Part shown: positions 49,166 to 58,067 of the stretch, one piece after another
How positions within the stretch are numbered: position 1 is the first letter of the stretch
Layout: every line of letters begins with the position of its first letter
Origin: JACCZX01 sp963791315
Lineage (GTDB): Bacteria; Pseudomonadota; Gammaproteobacteria; Burkholderiales; Burkholderiaceae_F
DNA length: 64,000 bases
Assembly: GCA_963791315.1 (NCBI GenBank)
Contig: CAWBRQ010000007.1
Location: forward strand, 186,001 to 250,000
Reading direction: 5' to 3'
Made by a program: the position numbers and the translations under genes
Notes under the pieces: generated by a model
Told to the model about the DNA's origin: nothing
The model's input: the letters and a program-made list of their open reading frames with translations, nothing else
The model's database searches: none

Positions 49166-51765
49166 CTGCTCAACGCTTCGATGGCTGTGCGCGCAATTGA
49201 CTGCCGGTCGATGCGGAAGAAATGTCGGAGGGCCGCACGCGTGTCAGAACGGCCGAATCCGTCGGTGCCCAGTGTGACGTAGCGATCGCGAATCCAAGGA
49301 CGGATCAAGTCGGGAACTGCTGAGACGTAGTCGCTGGCCGCAATGACTGGCGTTCCGTTTGCGGTCAGCTGGTGTTCTACCCACGATCTCTGGCTTGCAG
49401 TTGCAGGCTTCGTCGCATGCTGCATTTCAACCGCTTCACGGCGCAACTCGGTGAAACTCGTCACTGAGTAGACATCGGCATCAAAGCCGTGATCGCGCTG
49501 CAAAATTTCGGCTGCTGCCAGCGCCTCGCGCAGAATCGTCCCCGAGGCGAGCAAACGGACCTTTGGATTGGACGTCGACCTTACTCGATACATTCCCCGC
49601 AATACGCCTTCACGCGCGATGGACGGTGTTGATGGCTGCGCATAGTTTTCATTCATCACGGTGACGTAGTAGAAAACGTCCGCCTGTTCGGTGAGCATGC
49701 GCCGCATACCGTCCTCGACGATCAGCGCCAATTCGTATGCATAGCACGGGTCGTACGCGCGGCAGTTCGGAATCGTGCTCGCGATCAAGTGACTCGTGCC
49801 GTCCTGGTGCTGTAACCCTTCGCCTGACAGTGTCGTACGGCCCGCGGTCGCGCCGAGCAGAAAGCCGCGCGTCCGCGAGTCGGCCGCCGCCCACAGCAAA
49901 TCGCCGACACGCTGAAAACCGAACATTGAATAGAAGATATAAAACGGCAGCATCGCGAAGCCGTTAGTCGAATAGCTGGTGCCCGCGGCGACCCACGACG
50001 CAATCGCACCCGCCTCGTTGATTCCTTCTTCGAGAATCTGGCCGGTCTTGGCTTCCTTGTAGTAACTGATCTGCGCCTGGTCTTCGGGTTCGTACAGTTG
50101 TCCGACCGGCGAGTAGATGCCGACGGTCCGAAACAGATCCGCCATGCCGAACGTGCGCGCTTCGTCGGCGATGATCGGCACAATGCGCGCGCCGATCTCG
50201 CGATCCTTCAGCAGCGCCGAGAGCATCCGCACGAATGCCATCGTGGTCGACATTTCCTTGCCGTTGGCGTCGAGCGCGAATTTGCCGAACCCTTCGGCGT
50301 CTGGAGTTGGAAGCACCGGACACGAAGCATCGCGTGCCGGCAGATATCCACCGAGCTTGTGGCGTCGGGCATGCAGGTACTTCATCTCAGGCGTATCGGG
50401 TGCCGGCCGGATGAATTCGACTTGCTCGGCTTGCGCGTCGCTAAGCGGCAACGCAAAGCGGTCACGAAATTCGAGCAGGGCTTGCGTGTCGAGTTTTTTC
50501 TGCTGATGGCCAGTCATACGACCCTGACCGGCCGTGCCCATACCGTAGCCTTTCTTGGTCTTCGCGAGGATGACGGTCGGTTGACCACGATGATTCGCGG
50601 CCGCCTGATATGCCGCATGGATCTTGATCGGATCGTGACCGCCGCGGCGCAGCCGGTCGATATCCTCGTCCGATAGATGAGACGTCAACTGTGCGAGCTC
50701 GGGATACTTGTTGAAAAAGTGTTCGCGGTTGAATCGTCCGTCGGTTGCCGACAAGGTCTGAAACTCCCCATCGACAGTCTCGTGGAACGCACGGAGCAAC
50801 AGCATCTGCGTATCGCGCGCGAACAGCGGATCCCAGTCGGAGCCCCACAGCAGCTTGATAACGTTCCAACCTGCGCCTGCGAACAGTCCCTCGAGCTCCT
50901 GAATGATCGAACCGTTGCCGCGGACAGGTCCGTCGAGCCGCTGCAGGTTGCAGTTCACAACGAAGATCAGGTTGTCGAGCCCTTCACGCGCGGCGATCGA
51001 TAGTCCCGCAAGCGCCTCAGGTTCGTCCATTTCGCCGTCGCCAACGACCGCCCACACTTTGCGCCCCTGCGTATCGAGCAGCCCGCGGTTCTGCAGGTAG
51101 CGCAGGAAGCGTGCGTTGTAGATCGCGAACAAAGGGCCGATTCCCATCGAGCCGGTCGGAAACTGCCAGAAGCTTGGCATCAGCCAAGGGTGCGGATACG
51201 AGCTCAACCCGGTACCTTTCGTCTCGCGGCGATAGTGGTCGAGCTGTTCTGCGCTCAACCGCCCCTCGAGAAATGCTCGCGCGTAGACCCCCGGAGACGA
51301 GTGCGGCTGAAAATAAACGAGGTCACCGCGCGATTCGTTCGAGCTAGCGCGAAAGAAATGATTGAAGCCCACTTCGAAGAGATCGGCGGCCGATGAATAG
51401 CTTGCGATATGGCCACCGAGCTCGGCGCTCACCGCGTTCGCGCGCACGACCATGGCCAGCGCATTCCATCGAACCAGGGCACTCAAACGCGACTCGATCT
51501 CGAGGTTGCCCGGAAACGGTGGCTGGTCCGCGAGTGAGATCGTATTCAGGTACGGCGTGTTCAACACTTGCGGCAAAGGCACCCGGCGGGTGCGAGCGTG
51601 CTGCAGCAAGTGCTTAAGCACGAACGTGGCGCGTTCGGGCCCGACGGCTTCAATCACAGCGTCGAGCGCCTCCAGCCATTCGCGCGTTTCCTGCGGATCA
51701 GTATCGTCTTCGCGCAGCCGCCACGCAGCGTTTGGAATCAGCTTCGCGAGATCGTCGAAATTCAT
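49162..51765 (-). CDS. aceE: Pyruvate dehydrogenase E1 component (homodimeric type)
   Basis: The 867-residue protein is a homodimeric E1, which decarboxylates pyruvate with thiamine diphosphate and acetylates the lipoyl group of E2. The TPP motif is AVVGDGEMDEPEALAGL followed by IFVVNCNLQRLDGPV. Other motifs are SSPGVYARAFLEGRL, EGINEAGAIASWVAAGTSY and RTTLSGEGLQHQDG. The start is ATG 51765; a longer frame overlaps pyrC. No E2 (aceF) or E3 (lpdA) gene is next to it, unlike the usual operon. It may be a second E1 paralogue with a partner elsewhere. Confidence 0.92.
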   Translation of the reverse strand: MNFDDLAKLIPNAAWRLREDDTDPQETREWLEALDAVIEAVGPERATFVLKHLLQHARTRRVPLPQVLNTPYLNTISLADQPPFPGNLEIESRLSALVRWNALAMVVRANAVSAELGGHIASYSSAADLFEVGFNHFFRASSNESRGDLVYFQPHSSPGVYARAFLEGRLSAEQLDHYRRETKGTGLSSYPHPWLMPSFWQFPTGSMGIGPLFAIYNARFLRYLQNRGLLDTQGRKVWAVVGDGEMDEPEALAGLSIAAREGLDNLIFVVNCNLQRLDGPVRGNGSIIQELEGLFAGAGWNVIKLLWGSDWDPLFARDTQMLLLRAFHETVDGEFQTLSATDGRFNREHFFNKYPELAQLTSHLSDEDIDRLRRGGHDPIKIHAAYQAAANHRGQPTVILAKTKKGYGMGTAGQGRMTGHQQKKLDTQALLEFRDRFALPLSDAQAEQVEFIRPAPDTPEMKYLHARRHKLGGYLPARDASCPVLPTPDAEGFGKFALDANGKEMSTTMAFVRMLSALLKDREIGARIVPIIADEARTFGMADLFRTVGIYSPVGQLYEPEDQAQISYYKEAKTGQILEEGINEAGAIASWVAAGTSYSTNGFAMLPFYIFYSMFGFQRVGDLLWAAADSRTRGFLLGATAGRTTLSGEGLQHQDGTSHLIASTIPNCRAYDPCYAYELALIVEDGMRRMLTEQADVFYYVTVMNENYAQPSTPSIAREGVLRGMYRVRSTSNPKVRLLASGTILREALAAAEILQRDHGFDADVYSVTSFTELRREAVEMQHATKPATASQRSWVEHQLTANGTPVIAASDYVSAVPDLIRPWIRDRYVTLGTDGFGRSDTRAALRHFFRIDRQSIARTAIEALSS

Positions 51766-51813
51766 GCGGCGATTATCCGCCAGCTGCGCACCTGCGACTG
51801 AGATAATCGCGCC

Positions 51814-52869
51814 ATGACCGTCGACTCGTTGACCATTGCTCGCCCCGACGACTGGCATCTGCACCTGCGCGACGGCGCGGCGATGGCCTCGGTGTTACCG
51901 CATTCCGCACGCCAGTTCGCGCGTGCGATCGTGATGCCAAATCTGAAGCCGCCGATCACGACGACCGATCAGGCTTCTGCGTATCAGCATCGCATCAGGG
52001 CCGCGCTGCCCGGTGGCTCTTCCTTCGAGCCGTTGATGACGCTTTACCTAACCGACACCATGACGTCTGACGAGATCCGTCGCGCGCGCGAGAGCGGTAT
52101 CGTTCACGCAGTGAAGCTCTACCCGGCCGGCGCGACGACGAACTCCGAGTCCGGCGTCACGAACCTGCGCAGCTGCGTCCTTGCGCTGGAACAGATGCAG
52201 CGCGTCGGAATGCCGCTACTGATCCACGGAGAAGTCACGCCGCCGCAGATAGATGTGTTCGACCGCGAACGAATATTCATCGACGAAGTGCTGATTCCGA
52301 TGCGGCGCGATTTCCCAGAGCTGAAAATCGTGTTCGAGCACATCACGACGAAGGAAGCGGTCAGCTACGTTCTCGGGGAGCGCGGTCCGCTCGGCGCGAC
52401 GATCACCGCGCACCATCTGCTGTTTAGTCGCAATTCGATTTTTTCTCGACGCGATGGGCAGCCTGGATTGAGTCCGCATCACTTCTGCCTGCCGGTCCTA
52501 AAGCGCGAAACGCATCGGCAAGCGCTGTTGGCGGCCGTAACCGGTGGAAGCTCGCGATTTTTTCTCGGTACCGATTCAGCGCCGCATGCGAAAGGCGATA
52601 AGGAATCGATGTGCGGTTGCGCAGGGTGCTACACGGCGGCAGCCGCGCTAGAAATGTATGTCGAAGCCTTCGACGAAGCAGACGCACTGGATCGCTTTGA
52701 GGCGTTCGCATCCTTCAACGGTCCCGACTTTTATGGCTTGCCCCGCAATACGCAAACGGTTACGTTGAAGCGATCCGAGTGGAAGTTGCCCGACGAGTTT
52801 CCGTTTGCCGACAGGACCATCGTCCCTCTTAGAGCAGGTGAAACGCTGCGGTGGAAGTTACAGGGCTAG
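51814..52869 (+). CDS. pyrC: Dihydroorotase
   Basis: PyrC closes the dihydroorotate ring in pyrimidine synthesis. The 351-residue type II form has the zinc ligands in DDWHLHLRDG, the carboxylated Lys in AVKLYPAGATTNSESG, His in LLIHGEV and VFEHITTKEA, and the catalytic Asp in FLGTDSAPHAK. It is divergent from aceE with 48 nt between the starts. The next gene overlaps its end by 19 nt. Confidence 0.96.
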   Translation: MTVDSLTIARPDDWHLHLRDGAAMASVLPHSARQFARAIVMPNLKPPITTTDQASAYQHRIRAALPGGSSFEPLMTLYLTDTMTSDEIRRARESGIVHAVKLYPAGATTNSESGVTNLRSCVLALEQMQRVGMPLLIHGEVTPPQIDVFDRERIFIDEVLIPMRRDFPELKIVFEHITTKEAVSYVLGERGPLGATITAHHLLFSRNSIFSRRDGQPGLSPHHFCLPVLKRETHRQALLAAVTGGSSRFFLGTDSAPHAKGDKESMCGCAGCYTAAAALEMYVEAFDEADALDRFEAFASFNGPDFYGLPRNTQTVTLKRSEWKLPDEFPFADRTIVPLRAGETLRWKLQG

Positions 52870-53642
52870 CAGGCGTTGATTGGTCAGTCCCGTGGCTTGC
52901 TCCATTGGCAGGTGTGGGTCGAATGGTCGCGGCGAGCGACGATTGGCGAAGAGCGTTGAACCAGGCGGTCGTAGTCGCCAACGTGCGCAATTTCAATGAC
53001 CAGCGCATTGAGTTTTGCGAAATATGCGATGCGCCTGACGAGCCGTACGAAGCGGGCATCGCACGAACTGGACGTGTGCCGACGCGCTCCAATCTGCACG
53101 ACTTCTTCAATGCGTTGATCTTTTTGCACTTCCCGAGAGCGAAGGCCCAGCTCAACCGGCTGCAATCAGCAGCGCTTGCGCGTGACGGTGTGGGTGCGGT
53201 GCGAGGCCCAGTGCGCGATGCCGCGACGTTGATCGATGAAAATGCGGTCCTTGTGATAACCGATCGTGCGGACGTTATCGCCCCGTTGCGTAACCACGAC
53301 TGGTCGTTTCTTTTTCAAAGCAGGCGCGCCGCGTGGCATAGAGAGGTCAGCGTCGTGGCTTTCGGGCACGCACTGCTTGAGAAGTTGATTAATCCGTACA
53401 AAGCCATCACTGCGCATGCGCTGCACATTGCGCTTCCATCGGACTCGCCGCTAGCAGCAGTCGATCGCCGGATGGCCGCGGCGCTCGATGAGCAATTGTC
53501 TCCATCGCGTCTGATGCCATTGCCGGTGCTCGGGATTCCGGGCTGGTGGGTGCAAAACGAGAGCCAGGATTTCTATGCAGACCGCGCGGTGTTCCGTCCG
53601 GCTAAGATGCGCCGCGGTTCCAAAGTGGAGACGGATTCATGA
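52851..53642 (+). CDS. DUF3025 family protein
   Basis: The 263-residue protein contains RVPTRSNLHDFFNALIFLHF and PRAKAQLNRLQSAALA, the DUF3025 hallmark, and ends near GIPGWWVQNESQDFY. Function is unknown; the conserved His/Asp pattern and its place after pyrC suggest a cytoplasmic enzyme-like protein. The GTG at 52851 overlaps pyrC by 19 nt, which indicates coupling. Confidence 0.82.
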   Translation: MEVTGLAGVDWSVPWLAPLAGVGRMVAASDDWRRALNQAVVVANVRNFNDQRIEFCEICDAPDEPYEAGIARTGRVPTRSNLHDFFNALIFLHFPRAKAQLNRLQSAALARDGVGAVRGPVRDAATLIDENAVLVITDRADVIAPLRNHDWSFLFQSRRAAWHREVSVVAFGHALLEKLINPYKAITAHALHIALPSDSPLAAVDRRMAAALDEQLSPSRLMPLPVLGIPGWWVQNESQDFYADRAVFRPAKMRRGSKVETDS

Positions 53643-53902
53643 AACGTGGCGAGCTGGAAAAGCGCCAGGGAAGTAAGCTCACCAACCAAATGCGGGCCGC
53701 GGGCAACGCCTATGGCCGTGCCATTGCGCCTGAGCCGGATAGGCGCGCGCAGCGGGACCGTGACCGCGCGCTCGGGCTCGTTCCGTTTGCAGTCAAGCTG
53801 CCGCAGGAATTGGTAAAGGCGCTGCAGGAGCAGGCGGCCAAGAAGGATGTCGGCCTGAACGAGTTAACTGCCGAGCTCCTGACGAAAAGTCTCGCCAAGT
53901 AA
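53639..53902 (+). CDS. Small protein with ribbon-helix-helix-like C-terminus
   Basis: This 87-residue basic protein overlaps the DUF3025 stop (ATGA). Its last 40 residues, LVPFAVKLPQELVKALQE then KKDVGLNELTAELL, look like a ribbon-helix-helix (Arc/CopG-type) unit: one strand and two helices. The N-terminal half is polar and Arg-rich. A DNA-binding role is inferred from pattern only, and there is no toxin gene beside it. Confidence 0.65.
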   Translation: MKRGELEKRQGSKLTNQMRAAGNAYGRAIAPEPDRRAQRDRDRALGLVPFAVKLPQELVKALQEQAAKKDVGLNELTAELLTKSLAK

Positions 53903-53920
53903 TCAGCTGACGAGTGCGGT

Positions 53921-55615
53921 TTACCGCTGAAGTCTTGCCGTCGCGCGGATCGCCGATAGCGTTGCATTCGGCGTGATGATCTCCGGGTCCATCTTGAGTT
54001 CGATCAGTGCGGGCAACCGGCGCTCTCGGATAAACGCCAACGCCTGGGAAAGTGCAATGGCGAATTCGTCCGTTGTCGTGACGGTCGCACCGAAAGCGCC
54101 ATAAGCTTCGGCGAGTTTTGCAAAGTCAGGATTCACGAGTGCAGTGCCGTGCTCGCGGCCCGGAAATTCGCGCTCCTGGTGCATGCGGATCGTGCCGTAC
54201 ATCTGGTTATTGAAGACCAGCACTAGAACGCCAACGCCATATTGCACAGCCGTTGCGAGCTCCTGCCCGGTCATCAGGAAATCTCCATCGCCCGTCAGCG
54301 CGATCACGGTGCGCTCGGGCGCCGCAATCTTGGCCGCGATCGCAGCCGGCAAGCCGTAGCCCATTGCACCGGCAGTAGGCGCGAGTTGAGTGCGGAGTCC
54401 TGTGTATCGCCAGAAGCGATGTGCCCACGTGGCGAAGTTGCCGGCGCCATTAGCGACGATCGCGTCCTCGGGAACGGCGCGTGACAATATCCTCATCGCT
54501 TCCCATAGATCCAGTGGAGGATCGCCGTGCGCATAGACTGCGGGCCGCTGTTGCCATGCTTCGAGCTCTTCGCGTGCTGATACGACAGTCTCGCGCCAAG
54601 GCGGCTCTTCGATCGGCACCATCATGGCCAGGCGCGATGCAAATTGCGGCAAGCCGGAGTTGATCATCAACTGCGCCTGAAATACGCGCCCGAGTTCCTC
54701 TACACCTGCGTGCACATGGATCAGCGTCTGCGTGGGAACGGGTGCATCGAGCAACGTGTAACCGGAAGTCGTCATCTCGCCCAGCCGCGGCCCGATCGCG
54801 AGAATCACATCGGCATCCTTGATGCGCTGTGCCAGCTTTGGATTGACTCCGACGCCGACGTCGCCTATGTAATTCGGATGGCGGTTATCGAACAAATCCT
54901 GATAGCGAAACGCGCATGCGACTGGAAGATAGTTCGCCTCAGCGAAGCGTTTGAAGTTGTCGCACGCGGCCGGCGTCCATCCGAAGCCGCCGAGAATCAC
55001 TATTGGACGTTGTGCACGCCCGAGCAAGCGGCGTAGCGCGGCGATTTGCGTATCGCTCGGCGCTCCAAGCACCGGCTGATGGCATAGCGCATCGCCGACG
55101 TCGGCCCGGGTCGACAACATGTCTTCGGGCAGCGCCAGCACGACCGGTCCGGCGCGCCCACTGGTCGCAACCTGAAATGCGCGCGCGACGAACTCCGGAA
55201 CGCGATCTGCGCGATCGATCTGCGCGACCCACTTGGTCATCTGTCCGAACATGCGGCGGTAGTCGATTTCCTGGAACGCTTCGCGCTCGACGAAGTCGTT
55301 GCCCACCTGACCGATAAACAGAATCAACGGCGACGAGTCCTGGTGCGCGACATGAACACCGATCGCAGCGTTCGTCGCTCCGGGTCCACGCGTGACAAAC
55401 GCGACGCCAGGCTGACCCGTCAGCTTTGCATACGCCTCGGCCATGAAACTGGCACCTGACTCGTGTCGGTTAACAATCAGCTTGATCATTTCGCGCGAGT
55501 CGTACAGCGCGTCGAGCACCGGCAGAAAGCTCTCGCCGGGCACAGTGAAAGCGTGGTTAACGCCCTGGATTAGCAGTTGATCGACGAGCAGGCGGGCGCC
55601 GGTGCGGGAAGGCAT
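53921..55615 (-). CDS. Thiamine diphosphate enzyme, acetolactate synthase-like
   Basis: The 564-residue protein has the three ThDP-enzyme domains: N-terminal PYR domain with the catalytic Glu in HAFTVPGESFLPVLDAL and VTRGPGATNAAIGVHVA, a central domain, and the PP domain with IALTGDGDFLMTGQELATA then FNNQMYGTIRMHQERE. It resembles the large subunit of acetolactate synthase but has no small regulatory subunit gene nearby, so another carboligase or decarboxylase is possible. The start is ATG 55615. Confidence 0.88.
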   Translation of the reverse strand: MPSRTGARLLVDQLLIQGVNHAFTVPGESFLPVLDALYDSREMIKLIVNRHESGASFMAEAYAKLTGQPGVAFVTRGPGATNAAIGVHVAHQDSSPLILFIGQVGNDFVEREAFQEIDYRRMFGQMTKWVAQIDRADRVPEFVARAFQVATSGRAGPVVLALPEDMLSTRADVGDALCHQPVLGAPSDTQIAALRRLLGRAQRPIVILGGFGWTPAACDNFKRFAEANYLPVACAFRYQDLFDNRHPNYIGDVGVGVNPKLAQRIKDADVILAIGPRLGEMTTSGYTLLDAPVPTQTLIHVHAGVEELGRVFQAQLMINSGLPQFASRLAMMVPIEEPPWRETVVSAREELEAWQQRPAVYAHGDPPLDLWEAMRILSRAVPEDAIVANGAGNFATWAHRFWRYTGLRTQLAPTAGAMGYGLPAAIAAKIAAPERTVIALTGDGDFLMTGQELATAVQYGVGVLVLVFNNQMYGTIRMHQEREFPGREHGTALVNPDFAKLAEAYGAFGATVTTTDEFAIALSQALAFIRERRLPALIELKMDPEIITPNATLSAIRATARLQR

Positions 55616-55666
55616 GGGCCGGGAGTGTAAGGTTTGGGCTGTCGGAGGCAATGAGCGAGGGCATCA

Positions 55667-55966
55667 ATGAGCGCACCGAATTCCGCACGCATCGTAGATC
55701 TCGACGAAGTAGGGCACCTCGTTGATCAACTCGAGCGTGACCTCGCGAAAGCACGTGAGGGTGGGGCGAGTGTAGATACGCTGCGCGCGGAGGTCGAACA
55801 ACTACGCCTTGCGCTCAACTCTGCCGAGCCTTCGCACGATGAGGTGCAAGTTGGGCTGCATGGCGTGCGCACGAAGCTCGATGAACTGGGAGACGATCTG
55901 AAAACCGGCGCTCTGACAGGATCGGACTACCTGACTCGTATCGGCCGCTTGCTCGGACTGGGTTAG
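55667..55966 (+). CDS. Small coiled-coil protein, unknown
   Basis: The 99-residue acidic protein is mostly helical with heptad-like Leu spacing, as in VGHLVDQLERDLAKA and TLRAEVEQLRLAL, and ends in TRIGRLLGLG. No domain is recognised. It is divergent from the ThDP enzyme with 51 nt between the starts. A structural or adaptor role is possible but there is no direct evidence. Confidence 0.65.
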   Translation: MSAPNSARIVDLDEVGHLVDQLERDLAKAREGGASVDTLRAEVEQLRLALNSAEPSHDEVQVGLHGVRTKLDELGDDLKTGALTGSDYLTRIGRLLGLG

Positions 55967-56002
55967 CGTTCGAGCTTGGAAATCAATAGCCGCAAATGAA
56001 GA

Positions 56003-56024
56003 CGGCCGCAGCAGCGGCCGTTTG
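56003..56024 (+). terminator. Hairpin between convergent small genes
   Basis: CGGCCGC pairs with GCGGCCG over an AGCA loop (56003-56020) and is followed by TTTG. It lies 37 nt after the coiled-coil gene and could serve both directions. The short T-run makes it moderate. Confidence 0.6.
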
Positions 56025-56047
56025 TGGGAAAGTGAGGCAGAAGCCGT

Positions 56048-56275
56048 TCAGCAGCCGCCCTTCTTGACCTTCTTCTTGCCCTCGTCTTTTTTCGCCTCGG
56101 CCTTCTCGCCTTTCTCGGTTCCTTCGCTCTTTTCCTTCTCAGCCGTCTCAGCCTTCTTGAGGTCGGCCTTCTTCGATTCTTCCTTCGTCGGCTCGGATTT
56201 CTTCTCCTGAGCGAATGTCGGTCCCGCGGCGAAAGCGAACGCGCCAATGATCAGCGCAGCAAAAAACGTTTTCAT
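56048..56275 (-). CDS. Lys/Glu-rich exported protein with C-terminal Cys
   Basis: The 75-residue protein has a signal peptide (MKTFFAALIIGAFAFAAG, cleavage near TFAQ) followed by about 52 residues made almost only of Lys, Glu, Ala, Ser and Thr, ending KKVKKGGC. The charged region is predicted disordered or a single alpha helix. The lone Cys is the last residue. I do not recognise a family; low-complexity periplasmic peptides of this kind are common but uncharacterised. Confidence 0.65.
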   Translation of the reverse strand: MKTFFAALIIGAFAFAAGPTFAQEKKSEPTKEESKKADLKKAETAEKEKSEGTEKGEKAEAKKDEGKKKVKKGGC

Positions 56276-56614
56276 TTCGAACTTGTCACAATTGGACCGG
56301 GATCGAACAAGTGTAGCTGTGTGCGCGGTCGGCTTTGTTACCAATGCTTATGAACTAAGCATTGGTCATTTGTATGGTGTGGTGCCCAAGGCGGGAGGCC
56401 GCTCGGCGGGGATCAGGACAACCCCCCTCCCTGGGTCCACGTTCAGACTTTCGGCCGATGCGACCGCTAACTTGAGCTGCCCACCGTTATTCATCGAATC
56501 GCTTCTAGCCCATGAATTAACGGGCGAGCGGACGTTTTCTCAGCAGGCCCGAGCTGCGAAATCTCCCGCAAACTTGGGAGTCATTATTGATTCCGCGACG
56601 TCCGCGCCTGAGCC
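56276..56614. other. Intergenic region with inverted repeats
   Basis: No gene is supported in these 339 nt. The region holds a perfect 11-bp inverted repeat (56340-56366) and a weak CTCCC / GGGAG hairpin close to the PilZ gene. A 123-residue plus-strand open frame across it has no domain or ribosome-binding support. It probably contains the divergent promoters of the Lys/Glu-rich gene and the PilZ gene. Confidence 0.5.
56340..56366. repeat. 11-bp perfect inverted repeat
   Basis: ACCAATGCTTA (56340-56350) and TAAGCATTGGT (56356-56366) are exact complements separated by 5 nt. No T-tract follows, so it looks more like a protein-binding dyad than a terminator. Confidence 0.65.
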
Positions 56615-57421
56615 ATGAACGTGACCGAGCCCGTTGCAACGGTGGTTGACGAGTCGACTCCGATTACGGTGCCGACGCTGGTCGAACCTCTGACTGTTCC
56701 CTCATCGGCACCGATGCAATCGGTGCCGCCGGGTGCCGCTCCGACTTCCAGCGCACGCCGTACGGCTGCGCGCGAGCTTGCGAGCTGGCGCGTGCTCAGA
56801 ATGTGGGCCAATGGGGACACACTGGCCGACGCCGTCACGGTGAAGCTGATCGGTGTACACGAGGGTCATTCGATCGTCGTGACGGCCCCGGAAGACGATT
56901 CGCTGCCGGTTAAGGAAGGTGCGATGTATCGATTCCGCAGCTTCTCCGGTGAAACGATCTATGAATTCATCGCGCCGCTGGTCAAGACTTGCAGCCAGCC
57001 GTTCGAGTACTTGCATATCGGCTGGCCGCAGCAGCAGCATGTCGAAAAGCGCGAACTGCGTGCGGCTCCTCGTGTGAAGACCGAGCTGTCGTGCATGGTG
57101 TACCCGGGTGCGCAGGCATCGGGCCGCTTCGTCAAAGGGACAATCAGCGATCTGTCCACCGGCGGCGCCGCGATCGCGCTGCACGACGATCTCAGCGTGT
57201 TCTACGACGAAGTCAAAGTCGTTTTTCAACTGGCGGTTGCGGATCAGGACATGATGATCGAAGCTCGCGCACGGCCGGTACGCAAGCCCGATGAGACAGG
57301 TGAGCGCCTGATGGGCGTGTCGTTCGTGGCACTTAGCCAGACCGACAAACTAGCGATTCACGGGTACGTCACCGCACAACTGGTACGTGAGCTCGAAGTG
57401 CCCTTGTACGCGAGGCCGTAG
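56615..57421 (+). CDS. PilZ domain protein next to flhDC
   Basis: The 268-residue protein has a Pro/Thr-rich N-terminus, a YcgR-N-like beta domain (about 75-150) and a PilZ domain. The latter carries both c-di-GMP-binding motifs: RxxxR in ELRAAPRVKT and DxSxxG in ISDLSTGGAAI. It probably binds c-di-GMP and affects flagella or a nearby envelope process. A second PilZ protein, YcgR, is encoded 1.8 kb further on. It shares a bidirectional terminator with flhC. Confidence 0.85.
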   Translation: MNVTEPVATVVDESTPITVPTLVEPLTVPSSAPMQSVPPGAAPTSSARRTAARELASWRVLRMWANGDTLADAVTVKLIGVHEGHSIVVTAPEDDSLPVKEGAMYRFRSFSGETIYEFIAPLVKTCSQPFEYLHIGWPQQQHVEKRELRAAPRVKTELSCMVYPGAQASGRFVKGTISDLSTGGAAIALHDDLSVFYDEVKVVFQLAVADQDMMIEARARPVRKPDETGERLMGVSFVALSQTDKLAIHGYVTAQLVRELEVPLYARP

Positions 57422-57444
57422 TCGCGCAACCAGTTGCTCCAAAC

Positions 57445-57472
57445 AAAAAGCCCGCGCGAAGCGGGCTTTTTG
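57445..57472. terminator. Bidirectional terminator between the PilZ gene and flhC
   Basis: AAAAAGCCCGC and GCGGGCTTTTT form an 11-bp perfect stem over a GCGAA loop. The A-tract and T-tract allow it to stop transcription from both sides. Confidence 0.93.
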
Positions 57473-57490
57473 TTGCTGCAGGGCACTCTG

Positions 57491-58039
57491 CTAGTGCAGG
57501 ACCTCTTGTGCCCCGCCTTGGACCTGAGCCTTGCCCTTGCCGGCGCGTGCCGGAGGCTCGCACAAGCCGCAGACGTAATTCTTCGTAAGCTCGAATGTAT
57601 GTGTGACGAACTTGCCGTTGCACTTGCAGCAGGAGGTCAGCGTCACCATGCCGGCATCGACGAACTTCACCAGGCGCCACGCGCGCGTCACCGACAACAA
57701 CGGCTCGAGACCCTGCGCACGAATCTGTTCCAGGTACAGCTCGTAGGCCTTGATGATGCCGTCGATCTCTTCGAGCTCGCTGGTCTTGTCCAGATACTCG
57801 TACATGTTCAGGAACAGCGACGAATGAATATTCGGCTGCCAGGTCATGAACCAGTCGGTCGAAAACGGCAGCATGCCGCGCGCCGGTGATTCGCCCTGAA
57901 CTTCCTTGTATAGGCGCAGCAGGCGCTCGTAGGACAGGTCGGTTTCCGACTCAAGAACTTGTAGACGCGCGCCGAGTTTGATCAACGCGATCGCGCGCTG
58001 GATCTGCTTGCTTTCGGAGACGATGCTTTTGATACGCAT
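57491..58039 (-). CDS. flhC: Flagellar master regulator FlhC
   Basis: FlhC forms the FlhD4C2 activator that turns on flagellar class II genes. The 182-residue protein has the family core ALIKLGARLQVLESETDLSY and ARGMLPFSTDWFMTWQPN, and the zinc-binding Cys set in TSCCKCNGKF and YVCGLCEPP. The C-terminal 20 residues are polar and low-complexity. It follows flhD by 28 nt. Confidence 0.96.
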   Translation of the reverse strand: MRIKSIVSESKQIQRAIALIKLGARLQVLESETDLSYERLLRLYKEVQGESPARGMLPFSTDWFMTWQPNIHSSLFLNMYEYLDKTSELEEIDGIIKAYELYLEQIRAQGLEPLLSVTRAWRLVKFVDAGMVTLTSCCKCNGKFVTHTFELTKNYVCGLCEPPARAGKGKAQVQGGAQEVLH

Positions 58040-58067
58040 GATGGTTCCCTTGCCGGCGGTTTCGAAG

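Noticed and set aside
56048..56275. Repetitive AAG/GAA-rich stretch considered as a DNA repeat array
   Set aside because: It is codon-level low complexity of a Lys/Glu-rich protein, with no regular repeat and spacer units.
56247..56618. 123-codon plus-strand open frame between the Lys/Glu-rich gene and the PilZ gene
   Set aside because: It has no ribosome-binding site, no recognisable domain, and overlaps the dyad and probable promoters.
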